Source: Tenacibaculum aquimarinum (GTDB lineage: Bacteria > Bacteroidota > Bacteroidia > Flavobacteriales > Flavobacteriaceae). From it: DNA of 64,000 bases. The position numbers and the translations under genes are program-made. The stretch spans positions 186,001 through 250,000 of the forward strand of contig NZ_JAKGSC010000001.1 in assembly GCF_022478115.1 (NCBI RefSeq), given 5' to 3'. Shown here one piece after another: positions 26,831 to 35,567 of the stretch. The notes under the pieces were generated by a model. That model saw nothing but the letters and a program-made list of their open reading frames with translations. It did no database searches and was not told the origin of the DNA. How positions within the stretch are numbered: position 1 is the stretch's first letter; every line of letters starts with the position of its first letter.

Positions 26831-27529
26831 TTATTCAATTCTGATTAATTCATATAATTCAGCCATTCCAGAAAGTTTTTCTTCGGAAACTTTTATTTCC
26901 ATTGGAAAAGTATTCGGAACAAGTTTAGTTAAATTTATTACTGAATGTATTGGCAAATCAATTTGTTCAGTTACATACATTTCATAAATCGTATCTCCTA
27001 AATCACTTTCTTTATCGATTTTTACCAACTTTAATTTGAAACAATCAAAACCATTTATTTCTTTTCTGTCCTTTTTGTTTTCCGTAATTTGATATTCGTA
27101 GTTTTGAGAAAAAAGATCATATTTTCTGTAATTCACTGATTTAGATTTGTCATAATAGTTTAAAATTCCACTATTTTTTTGAATCATAAAATAATCACCA
27201 ATCATTTTGCCATCTAATTTAGTAGATCGCCAAATAGAATCATTTTCTACTTCAACATAAATTTCTGTTTCTGGTGATTGAGCAAGTGAATTGATGACCT
27301 CCATTTCTTTGAGTTTTTTATTTATCAAAGAATCTTTTCCTTTCGGATTATAAGTGACATGAATTAGAGAATCAGTTTTTGATTGCAAATCTAATATTCC
27401 GTTTTGATAAGAAATAATAGATTTTTTGAAAACAAACTTTGTTGGTTTAGAGTTATTTTCTGTTAGATTTTTTGCTGATGAACAACCAACTAAAAGCAGA
27501 AATATTAAAATGTAGTTTATATGTTTCAT
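26831..27529 (-). CDS. Lipoprotein of unknown function, loosely GLPGLI-like
   Basis: 232 residues from the ATG at 27529, which begins a clear lipoprotein signal ending LLVGCSS. The frame is open to 27643, but that would overlap the HIT gene and read through an intergenic repeat-like segment. The C-terminal half (KEINGFDCFKLKLVK, then EMYVTEQIDLPIHSV) recalls the GLPGLI family pattern in which a gliding- or envelope-associated protein has an I-x-G-x-x-C motif, but the similarity is weak. Convergent with the histidine kinase (4-base gap). Confidence 0.6.
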   Translation of the reverse strand: MKHINYILIFLLLVGCSSAKNLTENNSKPTKFVFKKSIISYQNGILDLQSKTDSLIHVTYNPKGKDSLINKKLKEMEVINSLAQSPETEIYVEVENDSIWRSTKLDGKMIGDYFMIQKNSGILNYYDKSKSVNYRKYDLFSQNYEYQITENKKDRKEINGFDCFKLKLVKIDKESDLGDTIYEMYVTEQIDLPIHSVINLTKLVPNTFPMEIKVSEEKLSGMAELYELIRIE

Positions 27530-27593
27530 TCGTATTAAACTCATCTCTTTTTTATTTTGAGATTCTTCGGTCATGCTTCCCTCTGAATGACAA

Positions 27594-27983
27594 TTATTTA
27601 AAATTACCAGAAATTCCTTCAGCCAAAGCAACAAACTCTTCATTTGTTAATTGCTCTTTTTTACTAAACTGAATATCTGCCATTGCGTTTAACGGAATTA
27701 AATGTACATGAACATGCGGAACTTCTAAACCAATTACACTCATACCAACTCGTTTACACGGTATTGTTTTTTCAATGGCTTTTGCAACTCTGTACGAGAA
27801 ATCCATTAAACCTAAATATTCGTCTTTTGAAAGGTCGAATAATTTATTTTCTTCTCGTTTTGGAACTACTAACGTGTGTCCTTTTGCATTTGGATTTATA
27901 TCTAAAAAAGCAAAATAAGTATCGTCTTCTGCTATTTTATAAGATGGAATTTCTCCGTTTATTATTTTTGTAAAAATGCTCAT
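27594..27983 (-). CDS. HIT family nucleotide-binding hydrolase
   Basis: 129 residues, complete. The histidine triad is HVHVHLIPL near 98-106, preceded by the typical GEIPSYKIAEDDTYFAFLDI (Hint-like N-terminus). HIT proteins hydrolyse adenosine 5'-phosphoramidates or related nucleotides. It is followed after 64 bases by the leftward lipoprotein gene, and preceded by a terminator and repeat that separate it from greA. Confidence 0.9.
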   Translation of the reverse strand: MSIFTKIINGEIPSYKIAEDDTYFAFLDINPNAKGHTLVVPKREENKLFDLSKDEYLGLMDFSYRVAKAIEKTIPCKRVGMSVIGLEVPHVHVHLIPLNAMADIQFSKKEQLTNEEFVALAEGISGNFK

Positions 27984-28034
27984 ATCTTAAGTTCTAAATT
28001 TTGATTTGTGTGTTGATAGTAAAGGTAAAAAAAG

Positions 28035-28067
28035 AATTCGGGTTTTGGCAAAGCCAAAACCCGAATT
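28035..28067 (-). terminator. Rho-independent terminator of greA
   Basis: A perfect 14-15 bp stem (ATTCGGGTTTTGGC with its complement) closes a 3-base loop. On the minus strand the stem is followed by TTCTTTTTTTACC, so it terminates transcripts coming from greA through the repeat. It also insulates the HIT gene. Confidence 0.85.
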
Positions 28068-28128
28068 TATAATTTATTCTCTTAAAAAAACTATGCTTTT
28101 TGAATAAACACTAGAGTTTATAAAGTAG

Positions 28129-28212
28129 CTTAGCCCTGATTGAAGTGGCATCCTTTTTTTGTTTTTTTCAAAAAAAGATATAACGGAAAGCAGGAAATAG
28201 CTTCTAAAAAAA
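28129..28212 (+). repeat. Structured intergenic repeat copy 3 (type A core)
   Basis: Shell CTTAGCCCTGATTGAAGTGG at the left and GAAAGCAGGAAATAGCTTC plus an A run at the right. The core is CATCCTTTTTTTG, a T loop, then CAAAAAAAGATATAACG. CCTG (28135-28138) pairs with CAGG (28191-28194), and AGC with GCT (28200-28202) extends the stem past a short bulge. Its A run directly abuts the greA stop codon. Confidence 0.85.
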
Positions 28213-28686
28213 TTATCTAGAAATTTCCATAATTTCGAACTTCATAATTCCGTTTGGAACCTGAATTTCTGCAATATCTCCAACTTCTTTACCTAATAAA
28301 CCTTTACCAATTGGCGAGTTTACAGATAATTTTCCGTTTCTAACATCGGTTTCTGAATCGGCAACTAGCGTATAACTGAACTCCATGTTATTTACAGTGT
28401 TCTTAATTTTTATTATTGAATGTATTAACACTTTAGAAGTGTCTAATTGAGATTCGTCTATAATACGCGCATTTGAAATGACGTTTTTTAATTTTGCAAT
28501 CTTAAATTCTAAGTGAGATTGTTCTTCTTTTGCTGCATGATATTCTGCATTTTCACTTAAATCTCCTTTATCTCTTGCGTCTGCAATTTCTTGCGTTACT
28601 CTCGGTCTTTCTACTTGTTCTAACTGAACTAATTCGTCTTTTAGGTTCTTAAGACCTTCTGCCGAATAATATGATATTTCACTCAT
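28213..28686 (-). CDS. greA: Transcription elongation factor GreA
   Basis: 157 residues, exactly the usual length. The N-terminal coiled coil carries the acidic tip region AEYHAAKEEQ near 45-55, preceded by ARDKGDLSEN. The C-terminal domain reads SVNSPIGKGLLGKEVGD. GreA rescues backtracked RNA polymerase by stimulating transcript cleavage. The leader holds a terminator-like hairpin at 28705-28730, and the downstream side holds a dispersed repeat followed by a strong terminator. Confidence 0.95.
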   Translation of the reverse strand: MSEISYYSAEGLKNLKDELVQLEQVERPRVTQEIADARDKGDLSENAEYHAAKEEQSHLEFKIAKLKNVISNARIIDESQLDTSKVLIHSIIKIKNTVNNMEFSYTLVADSETDVRNGKLSVNSPIGKGLLGKEVGDIAEIQVPNGIMKFEIMEISR

Positions 28687-28704
28687 CTTTCTAATAATTT
28701 AAAA

Positions 28705-28730
28705 AATCTCACACCAATAGGAATGAGATT
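28705..28730 (-). promoter_or_regulatory. Terminator-like hairpin in the greA leader
   Basis: On the minus strand AATCTCA and TGAGATT form a 7-bp stem around a 12-base loop, and the second arm is followed by a run of T. It lies between the putative -7 box (28737-28744) and the greA start, a position suited to attenuation. The stem is AT-rich, so its strength is uncertain. Confidence 0.35.
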
Positions 28731-28736
28731 AGATTA

Positions 28737-28744
28737 CAAATGTA
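28737..28744 (-). promoter_or_regulatory. Putative -7 box for greA
   Basis: TACATTTG on the minus strand, an exact TAnnTTTG match about 50 bases upstream of the greA ATG. No -33 TTG at the expected distance was seen. Confidence 0.4.
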
Positions 28745-28797
28745 CAAAATATTTGTAAATTGCACTCGTTTACCTAAATACAAAGCCCTTTTTTAAG

Positions 28798-29205
28798 ATG
28801 AAAAATTTATTATTACTACTTGTTTTTATTACTTTTTTAGGTTGCAGTAGCGATGCTATAAATAATAATTGTTTCTCTAATTTTTCTTTTAACGAAACTA
28901 TTGATCTTAATAATGCGCAATATATAGATATACAAGTTCCTGGCGGAAGTTCTATTACTAGCGTTGCTGCAAGAAATTTAATAATTATCCGTAGAACTAA
29001 TACTGCTTATAAAGCTTTTGATTTAAAATGCCCAGAAAATGATTGCACTACAGCAATGACTTTTGATGGGTTAAAATTAAAATGCCCTTGTTCTGATAAA
29101 GAATATAGTACTTTAGACGGTTCACCAATTAATGGAGAAGGTTGTTTTGCGCTTGAATACAGTATCTTTAATGTTGGTAATAACACTTTACAAATTACTC
29201 GTTAA
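28798..29205 (+). CDS. Rieske-like lipoprotein lacking the histidine ligands
   Basis: 135 residues with a lipoprotein signal ending TFLGCSS. The mature part reads like a small Rieske fold: YKAFDLKCPENDC near 74, KLKCPCSDKEYSTLDGSPINGEG near 96-118 (key residues C-P-C and G-S-P-I-x-G), and a final strand. In Rieske proteins the cluster is held by CxH and CxxH. Here the two histidine positions read Glu (CPE) and Ser (CPCS), so a normal 2Fe-2S Rieske centre cannot form, although four cysteines remain. It precedes purK on the same strand. Function unknown. Confidence 0.6.
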   Translation: MKNLLLLLVFITFLGCSSDAINNNCFSNFSFNETIDLNNAQYIDIQVPGGSSITSVAARNLIIIRRTNTAYKAFDLKCPENDCTTAMTFDGLKLKCPCSDKEYSTLDGSPINGEGCFALEYSIFNVGNNTLQITR

Positions 29206-29233
29206 TTTTATCTAATTTCTACTTTTAGATTGT

Positions 29234-29241
29234 TATTTTTG
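29234..29241 (+). promoter_or_regulatory. Putative -7 box for purK
   Basis: TATTTTTG, an exact TAnnTTTG match 25 bases upstream of the TTG start of purK. No strong -33 partner. Confidence 0.35.
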
Positions 29242-29266
29242 TGTACACAACTCAACAATAACACTT

Positions 29267-30424
29267 TTGAAAAATTATTTCTCTTCCGATTTTAAACTAG
29301 GAATTTTAGGCGGCGGTCAATTAGGTAGAATGCTACTTACCGAAACCCAAAAACTAGATATTTACACTAGTATTTTAGATAGTAACAAAAACGCACCTTG
29401 TGCACAAATTTGTAACGAATTCCATCTTGGCGATTTATTAGATTTTGATGCGGTTTATAACTTCGGAAAAACAGTAGATGTTTTAACCATAGAAATTGAA
29501 AATGTAAATTTAGATGCCTTAGATAAATTAGAAGATGAAGGATTAACCATCTTCCCGAAACCTAAAGATTTACGTATTATTCAAAGTAAAGCTAGGCAGA
29601 AGAATTTTTATGTAGATCATCAAATACCAACTGCTGCGTTTTCTCATTATGCATATTTAGAAGAATTAAAACATGCCGTAGAAAATGATATTGTTGAATT
29701 TCCTTTTGTTTGGAAAGCTGCTCGTTTTGGTTACGACGGAAATGGTGTAAAGATTGTTAGAAATATAGCAGATTTAGAAAGCTTACCGCTAGTAGAATGT
29801 ATTACTGAAAAGTTAATTCCGTTTAAAAATGAATTGGCTGTAATTGTTGCAAGAAATGCAAGCGGAGAAGTTAAAACATATCCTGTTGTTGAGATGGAAT
29901 TTCATCCAGAAGCAAATCAGGTAGAATATGTAATTTGTCCTGCAAGAATAGATAGTCAAGTAGCTGAAAACGCAAGAGAATTAGCTTTAAAAGTAGTTAG
30001 TGATTTAGATTTTGTTGGCTTATTAGCTGTTGAAATGTTTCAAACTAAAAACGACGAAATCTTAGTAAATGAAGTTGCACCAAGACCACATAATTCTGGA
30101 CATTATTCAATAGAGGCTAGTTATACAAATCAGTTTGAACAACATTTACGTAGCATTTTAAATCTTCCGTTAGGAAATACTGACAATAAAGTTGCCGGAA
30201 TTATGGTAAACTTAGTAGGAGAAGAAGGTTTCTCTGGTGAAGTTATCTATGAAAATATTGAAGAAATTTTAAAAATTGAAGGCGTTACGCCACACATTTA
30301 CGGTAAAAAAGAAACACGTCCTTTTAGAAAAATGGGACATGTAACTATTGTAAATGAAGATATAGATGAAGCTAGAAAAATAGCACAGCAAGTAAAAGAA
30401 ACAATTAGAGTAATTACGAAGTAA
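29267..30424 (+). CDS. purK: N5-carboxyaminoimidazole ribonucleotide synthase
   Basis: 385 residues. The start is TTG at 29267, since the conserved KLGILGGGQLGRML begins 10 residues later and no in-frame ATG precedes it. The ATP-grasp core contains FPFVWKAARFGYDGNGV near 145 and VNEVAPRPHNSGHYSIEA near 265. PurK uses ATP and bicarbonate to carboxylate AIR on nitrogen. PurE, the next enzyme, is encoded 80 bases downstream, so the two consecutive steps of purine synthesis are adjacent. Confidence 0.94.
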   Translation: MKNYFSSDFKLGILGGGQLGRMLLTETQKLDIYTSILDSNKNAPCAQICNEFHLGDLLDFDAVYNFGKTVDVLTIEIENVNLDALDKLEDEGLTIFPKPKDLRIIQSKARQKNFYVDHQIPTAAFSHYAYLEELKHAVENDIVEFPFVWKAARFGYDGNGVKIVRNIADLESLPLVECITEKLIPFKNELAVIVARNASGEVKTYPVVEMEFHPEANQVEYVICPARIDSQVAENARELALKVVSDLDFVGLLAVEMFQTKNDEILVNEVAPRPHNSGHYSIEASYTNQFEQHLRSILNLPLGNTDNKVAGIMVNLVGEEGFSGEVIYENIEEILKIEGVTPHIYGKKETRPFRKMGHVTIVNEDIDEARKIAQQVKETIRVITK

Positions 30425-30504
30425 TTACTCGAAAAGCTGAACTTGATTCAGCTTCTTAAAATAATAAACAAATTCTGAAACAAGTTCAGAATAAAAATAT
30501 AATT

Positions 30505-30984
30505 ATGGTAGGAATTATAATGGGAAGCGATTCTGATCTTCCAATAATGCAAGAAGCAATAGATATTTTAGAGAGTTTTGACATTAAAATTGAAGTAGAT
30601 ATTGTTTCTGCTCACAGAACTCCAGAAAAATTAGTTGAGTATTCTAAAAATGCACATACACGCGGAATTAAAGTTATTATTGCTGGTGCAGGTGGCGCAG
30701 CGCATTTACCAGGAATGGTAGCAAGCATGAGTCCGTTACCAATAATTGGAGTTCCTGTAAAAAGTAGAAATTCTATTGATGGTTGGGATTCTGTTTTGTC
30801 AATTTTACAAATGCCTGGCGGTGTTCCTGTAGCAACCGTTGCTTTAGATGGCGCAAAAAATGCAGGTATTTTAGCTGCTCAAATTATTGGAGCTTCAGAT
30901 AAAAATGTACTAGATAAAATTATTGCTTACAAAGAAGAATTAAAAGTGAAGGTTGAAAAAGCTTCTGAACGCGTAAGAAAATAG
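30505..30984 (+). CDS. purE: N5-carboxyaminoimidazole ribonucleotide mutase
   Basis: 159 residues, the class I PurE length. GIIMGSDSDLPIMQEA near 3-18, VSAHRTPEKL near 40 with the catalytic His, and AGAGGAAHLPGMVAS near 66 are all intact. It moves the carboxyl group from N5 to C4 of the imidazole to give CAIR, working directly after PurK. Single-domain mutase partner of PurK rather than a fused vertebrate-type carboxylase. Confidence 0.95.
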   Translation: MVGIIMGSDSDLPIMQEAIDILESFDIKIEVDIVSAHRTPEKLVEYSKNAHTRGIKVIIAGAGGAAHLPGMVASMSPLPIIGVPVKSRNSIDGWDSVLSILQMPGGVPVATVALDGAKNAGILAAQIIGASDKNVLDKIIAYKEELKVKVEKASERVRK

Positions 30985-31037
30985 ATTTTTCAACGATTAC
31001 ACTTTTAAACAAATAAACAATTACACATTTATTTTAA

Positions 31038-33059
31038 ATGAATCCACTTTTACAAGATTTTAATACAGCTCCGTTTTCTAAAATTTCTAATGCAGATTAC
31101 AAACCCGCAATTAAAAAAGGGATTGAAATTGCTAAAGCAGAAATTGATGTACTAATAAATAATGCTGATGCTCCAACTTTTGAAAATACAACAGTTGCAC
31201 TAGATTTTACAGGTGAAAAACTGAATAGAATAACATCTATTTTCTTCAACTTAAATTCTGCGGAAACTAACGAAGAAATTCAGAAAATAGCACAAGAAGT
31301 TTCTCCTTGGTTAAGTGAGTTTGGAAATGACATCACTTTAAATGAAGACTTGTTTAAAAGAGTAAAACATGTTTTTGATGCTAAAGAAAGTTTAGATTTA
31401 ACTCCTGAACAGCAAATGTTGTTAGAAAAGCAATACAAAAGTTTTGCAAGAAATGGGGCAAATTTAAATGAAACTGATAAAGCTGAATTACGTAAGGTTG
31501 ATGCTGAGTTATCTAAATTATCTTTAAAATTTGGTGAGAATATTTTAGCAGAAACCAATGCTTTTGAAATGCATTTAACAGATGAAAAAGATTTATCTGG
31601 CTTACCTGAAAGTGTAAAAGAAGCTGCAAAAGAAGTTGCAAAATCTAAAGAGAAAGACGGCTGGATTTTCACCTTAGATTACCCAAGCTATATTCCTTTT
31701 ATGACTTATGCAGACAATAGGGAGTTGCGTAAAAAGTTAGCAATTGCTGCTGGTAAAAAAGGGTTTCAACAAAACGATTTTAACAATGAACAGATTGTTT
31801 TAGATATTGTAAATCTTCGTCATAAAAGAGCCAATATTTTAGGTTATAAAACACACGCACATTTTGTTTTAGAAGAACGAATGGCAGAAACTCCTGAGAA
31901 TGTAATTTCTTTTTCAAATGATTTACTTGCAAAAGCAAAACCTGCTGCGCAACGTGAGTTTACCAATTTAGAAAACTACGCTAAAAAATTAGATGGAATA
32001 GACAAACTTCAAAAATGGGATGGTAGTTATTATTCAGAAAAATTAAAGAAGGAATTGTTTTCTTTAGATCAAGAATTACTGAAGCCTTATTTTAAATTAG
32101 AAAATGTAATTAATGGTGTTTTTGAAATTGCCAATAAATTATTCGATTTACAGTTTGAAGAAATTGACTCAATTGATAAATATCACGAAGACGTAAAAAC
32201 ATATTCTGTAACAGATACAAAAGGAAATTTTGTATCGCATTTTTATGCTGATTTTCATCCAAGAAAAGGGAAAAGAAATGGCGCATGGATGACAAGTTAC
32301 AAATCGCAACAAATTAAAAACGGAATTAACGAAAGACCACAAGTTTCTATTGTTTGTAATTTTACCAAACCAACCGAAACAAAACCGTCTTTATTAACGT
32401 TTAATGAAGTTACAACTCTCTTTCATGAATTTGGTCACGCATTACACGGAATGCTAGCAAACACAACTTATAATAGTTTATCTGGAACTTCGGTTTCTTG
32501 GGATTTTGTAGAATTACCAAGTCAAGTTTTAGAGAATTGGTGTTTTGAAAAAGAAGCTTTAGAGTTATTTGCTAAACATTATGAAACTGGTGAAACAATT
32601 CCGATGGAATATGTGCAGAAAATAAAAGAATCGGCAAGTTTTCATGAAGGTATGCAAACATTAAGACAATTAAGTTTTGGACTTTTAGACATGCAATGGC
32701 ACGGTGGCGAGTCGCCGCAGACAATTAATTCGGTAAAAGAATTTGAAACTAAAGCTTTTGCTGAAACAAAATTATATCCAGATGTTGCCGAAAACTGTAT
32801 GAGCACAGCTTTTTCTCATATTTTTCAAGGCGGATATTCTGCCGGATATTATTCGTATAAATGGGCAGAAGTTTTAGATGCAGATGCTTTTGAATATTTC
32901 TTAGAAGAAGGAATTTTTAATAAAGAAGTAGCAACTAAATTTAAAGATAATGTACTTTCTAAAGGTGGCACAGAAAAACCAATGAAATTGTATAAACGTT
33001 TCCGTGGAAAAGAACCAAAACCAGATGCGCTGTTAAAACGAGCTGGACTCTTAAAATAG
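31038..33059 (+). CDS. M3 family zinc metallopeptidase (peptidyl-dipeptidase Dcp/oligopeptidase A type)
   Basis: 673 residues. The zinc motif is LFHEFGHALHGML near 460-472 (HExxH with the third ligand Glu in the FVELPSQVLENW helix near 493). A C-terminal FSHIFQGGYSAGYYSYKWAEV block carries the substrate-binding tyrosines of M3 enzymes. There is no signal peptide, so it should act in the cytoplasm on short peptides. Length suits Dcp or PrlC, which I cannot separate by eye. It follows purE by 53 bases but is not functionally related. Confidence 0.9.
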   Translation: MNPLLQDFNTAPFSKISNADYKPAIKKGIEIAKAEIDVLINNADAPTFENTTVALDFTGEKLNRITSIFFNLNSAETNEEIQKIAQEVSPWLSEFGNDITLNEDLFKRVKHVFDAKESLDLTPEQQMLLEKQYKSFARNGANLNETDKAELRKVDAELSKLSLKFGENILAETNAFEMHLTDEKDLSGLPESVKEAAKEVAKSKEKDGWIFTLDYPSYIPFMTYADNRELRKKLAIAAGKKGFQQNDFNNEQIVLDIVNLRHKRANILGYKTHAHFVLEERMAETPENVISFSNDLLAKAKPAAQREFTNLENYAKKLDGIDKLQKWDGSYYSEKLKKELFSLDQELLKPYFKLENVINGVFEIANKLFDLQFEEIDSIDKYHEDVKTYSVTDTKGNFVSHFYADFHPRKGKRNGAWMTSYKSQQIKNGINERPQVSIVCNFTKPTETKPSLLTFNEVTTLFHEFGHALHGMLANTTYNSLSGTSVSWDFVELPSQVLENWCFEKEALELFAKHYETGETIPMEYVQKIKESASFHEGMQTLRQLSFGLLDMQWHGGESPQTINSVKEFETKAFAETKLYPDVAENCMSTAFSHIFQGGYSAGYYSYKWAEVLDADAFEYFLEEGIFNKEVATKFKDNVLSKGGTEKPMKLYKRFRGKEPKPDALLKRAGLLK

Positions 33060-33124
33060 TTACAGTTAACATTCTTTAACATTAAAAATCACTCGGATAC
33101 TTATTTTGTATTTATTTTCACAAA

Positions 33125-34336
33125 ATGAATATCCGTTTTTTACATATAATATTTCTTCTTTGTTTTTCTCAATCTTTTGCCCAAACTGTAATTTCTGGGA
33201 AAATAATTTCAGAGAAAAACATTACATTAGAAGGAGCTTCTGTTTACTTCAATAACACAACTATTGGTACAATCACCAATAAAGAAGGTCTTTTCCGTTT
33301 TAAAATCAAAGACGGAAACTACACATTAGTAGTTTCATATTTAGGTTTTAAAACACACCAACTTTCTATAGACACTTCAAAAAAACAAAAAGAGATAACT
33401 ATAAAACTAAAAGAAGATAATAACGTTTTAGATGAAATTCTAATTAAAAAAACAGTTTATGACGATGACTGGAAGTATAATTTAAACCGCTTTAAACAAA
33501 CTTTATTAGGTAGATCTAAATTATCTCAAGAGTGCAAAATTTTAAATGAAAAAGATTTACATTTTGAATTCAACTACAAGACAAATACACTAACTGCAAT
33601 TGCAAAAAAACCGTTAAAAATTAAACATTCTGGTTTAGGCTATTTAATTACGTATGATTTGGTAGATTATACTTTACAAAAAAACCAATTGTTTTTTAGT
33701 GGCTATGCTCGTTATGAAAACTTAAGAAAATCAGTTAAAAAGAAATGGAAACGCAATAGACAAGAAGCTTTTAACGGTTCTCAAATGCATTTTTTTAGAG
33801 ACTTAATTAATAACAAGTATAAAGAAAATGGCTTTGTTGTTAATCAATTTAAACGAGTTTTAAATCCAGAAAGGCCAAGTGAAGAAAAAATAAAATCAGC
33901 TAGAGAACTTATAAAACTTAATAGAAGAAATATTAATTTCTCTAAAACAATATTAAACCCAACAACTCATCTAGATAGCGCTTTAGTAACAGTTAAAAAA
34001 GCACGACTTCCAAAATATCAAGATTATTTATACAAACAAAATGTTCCTTATGAAGAAATAATTTCTTTTGAAAACAATATTCCTGTTTTGGATTTTGAAA
34101 ATCATTTAATGGTTATTTATACCAAAGAAATTGAAGAAGAAAATTATTTAATTGGAATGTTTGGAAAAAGAAAAAAAGCTAGTGGTGTGCAAACCTCAAA
34201 TATAGTTTTACAACAAGGAAAAGCTTTTTTAGATAGAACAGGAATTACTGTAAATCCTAATGCTTTATTTAATGAAGGTTATTGGGGATTTGAGTCTTTT
34301 GGAAATATGTTGCCTTTAGATTATATTAAAGACTAG
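33125..34336 (+). CDS. Envelope protein with carboxypeptidase-regulatory-like domain
   Basis: 403 residues. A signal peptide (about 1-19, ending SFAQ) precedes a carboxypeptidase D regulatory-like beta-sandwich at about 20-105 (GKIISEKNITLEGASVYF, GTITNKEGLFRFKI, VVSYLGFKT), as found at the N-terminus of TonB-dependent receptors. There is no plug or barrel afterwards. The remaining 290 residues are a Lys/Asn-rich region that I do not recognise. Probably periplasmic or surface-exposed. Its end overlaps the convergent glycosyltransferase by 11 bases. Confidence 0.7.
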   Translation: MNIRFLHIIFLLCFSQSFAQTVISGKIISEKNITLEGASVYFNNTTIGTITNKEGLFRFKIKDGNYTLVVSYLGFKTHQLSIDTSKKQKEITIKLKEDNNVLDEILIKKTVYDDDWKYNLNRFKQTLLGRSKLSQECKILNEKDLHFEFNYKTNTLTAIAKKPLKIKHSGLGYLITYDLVDYTLQKNQLFFSGYARYENLRKSVKKKWKRNRQEAFNGSQMHFFRDLINNKYKENGFVVNQFKRVLNPERPSEEKIKSARELIKLNRRNINFSKTILNPTTHLDSALVTVKKARLPKYQDYLYKQNVPYEEIISFENNIPVLDFENHLMVIYTKEIEEENYLIGMFGKRKKASGVQTSNIVLQQGKAFLDRTGITVNPNALFNEGYWGFESFGNMLPLDYIKD

Positions 34337-35567
34337 GTTTATTCTTCTCTTCTATCCACTTACTCATATATTTTGTGGCTTGCATTGTTTTATGCTGCAA
34401 TAAACTACCTAAAAAATTCTGAGTTCTATGTGATTCTAAATTCTCTTGAAGCTCTTTAATTATTTTGATAAAAGGCGCACCAATTTTCTCCTTATCATAA
34501 ATCTGATTGATTATTTTCACACCTTTTTGTTGAGATTTTTTCCAAAGAACTTTATCAGTATATAATTGAATTGCTTTTCCTGAAAATTGAGTAAAACTAT
34601 CTTCTACAAAACCATTCCATGCTAAATTATCATGCATTCCTTCTGCTCCTATTGAAGTTGTAATTGAAGGAGTTCCACAAATCATAGCTTCTGTCAATTT
34701 TCCTTTAATTCCAGCTCCAAATCTAATTGGTGCTAAAACCACTTTTGCATTTCTTACAACTTCATCAGCATCTTCAGCAAAACCTTTTATTAAAAAACCT
34801 TCTTTTTTATTATGTAGTTGATTTACTTGTTGATTTGCATACGCTCCGTAAATGTGAATTTCTGCTTTTGGTAATTGTTTTCTAATTGCTGACCAAATTT
34901 CATTTTTCAACGTTAAAACGGCATCAACATTTGGTTTGTGAAAGAAATTACCAATAAAAACAAAGTGTTCTCTTTCATTAAAAAGCTGCCATTTTTCTTG
35001 CTGATTTTCATCAATCTTATTCAATAAAAAAGGCAAATGACACAATAATTTTTCATCAATTTTAAAAACAGCTTTCAACAAATCTACTTCGAAAGTTGAA
35101 ATAATTAACGACAAATCGCAACGTAAAATAGCCGCAATTTCTCTTTTAGCATCGTCTGATTTTAATAAGACTTCATTTGTAAACTCCTGACCTTTTTTTA
35201 ATTGTTGATGACGGGTTTTTCTTAGAAAGTGTAAATCTTCCGTATCTAAAATTCGTAATGCATTTGGGCAGTTTTCGGCAACTCGCCAACCAAATTGTTC
35301 TTCCATCATAAAACGGTCAAATAACACAATAGTTGGATTCAATTCATGAATAAAACCATCAAAAGAAGCATTGTTTAATTCAATTGAAACCTCATCAATG
35401 TTTAAAGAATTTAAATCAATAGAGTTTTCCGTTTTTTGAGCTGGAGAAACAAACGTAATTTTCCAACCTTGCTCTTTAAAAAGTTCAATTAATTGCAACA
35501 TTCTACTTCCTGCAGCAGATGTTGTTTCTAACCAAACATACCCAATTATTAAAACGCTATTCTTCAA
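34326..35567 (-). CDS. Glycosyltransferase, GT4-like (GT-B fold)
   Basis: 413 residues. The N-terminal Rossmann half begins SVLIIGYVWLETTSAAGSRM. The C-terminal half has HFVFIGNFFHKPNVDAV near 205, KAEIHIYGAY-like strands, KVVLAPIRFGAGIKGKLTEAM near 300 (first 20 residues key) and GTPSITTSIGAEG, the nucleotide-sugar-binding pattern of GT4 enzymes. The start is TTG, placed immediately after the stop of the haem-binding gene, which suggests coupled translation; the next in-frame Met would cut into the conserved N-terminus. Acceptor and sugar unknown. Confidence 0.78.
   Translation of the reverse strand: MKNSVLIIGYVWLETTSAAGSRMLQLIELFKEQGWKITFVSPAQKTENSIDLNSLNIDEVSIELNNASFDGFIHELNPTIVLFDRFMMEEQFGWRVAENCPNALRILDTEDLHFLRKTRHQQLKKGQEFTNEVLLKSDDAKREIAAILRCDLSLIISTFEVDLLKAVFKIDEKLLCHLPFLLNKIDENQQEKWQLFNEREHFVFIGNFFHKPNVDAVLTLKNEIWSAIRKQLPKAEIHIYGAYANQQVNQLHNKKEGFLIKGFAEDADEVVRNAKVVLAPIRFGAGIKGKLTEAMICGTPSITTSIGAEGMHDNLAWNGFVEDSFTQFSGKAIQLYTDKVLWKKSQQKGVKIINQIYDKEKIGAPFIKIIKELQENLESHRTQNFLGSLLQHKTMQATKYMSKWIEEKNKPSL

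Noticed and set aside
26831..27643. Long 270-residue start for the leftward lipoprotein
   Set aside because: It would overlap the HIT gene and read a repeat-like spacer. A lipoprotein signal begins at 27529.
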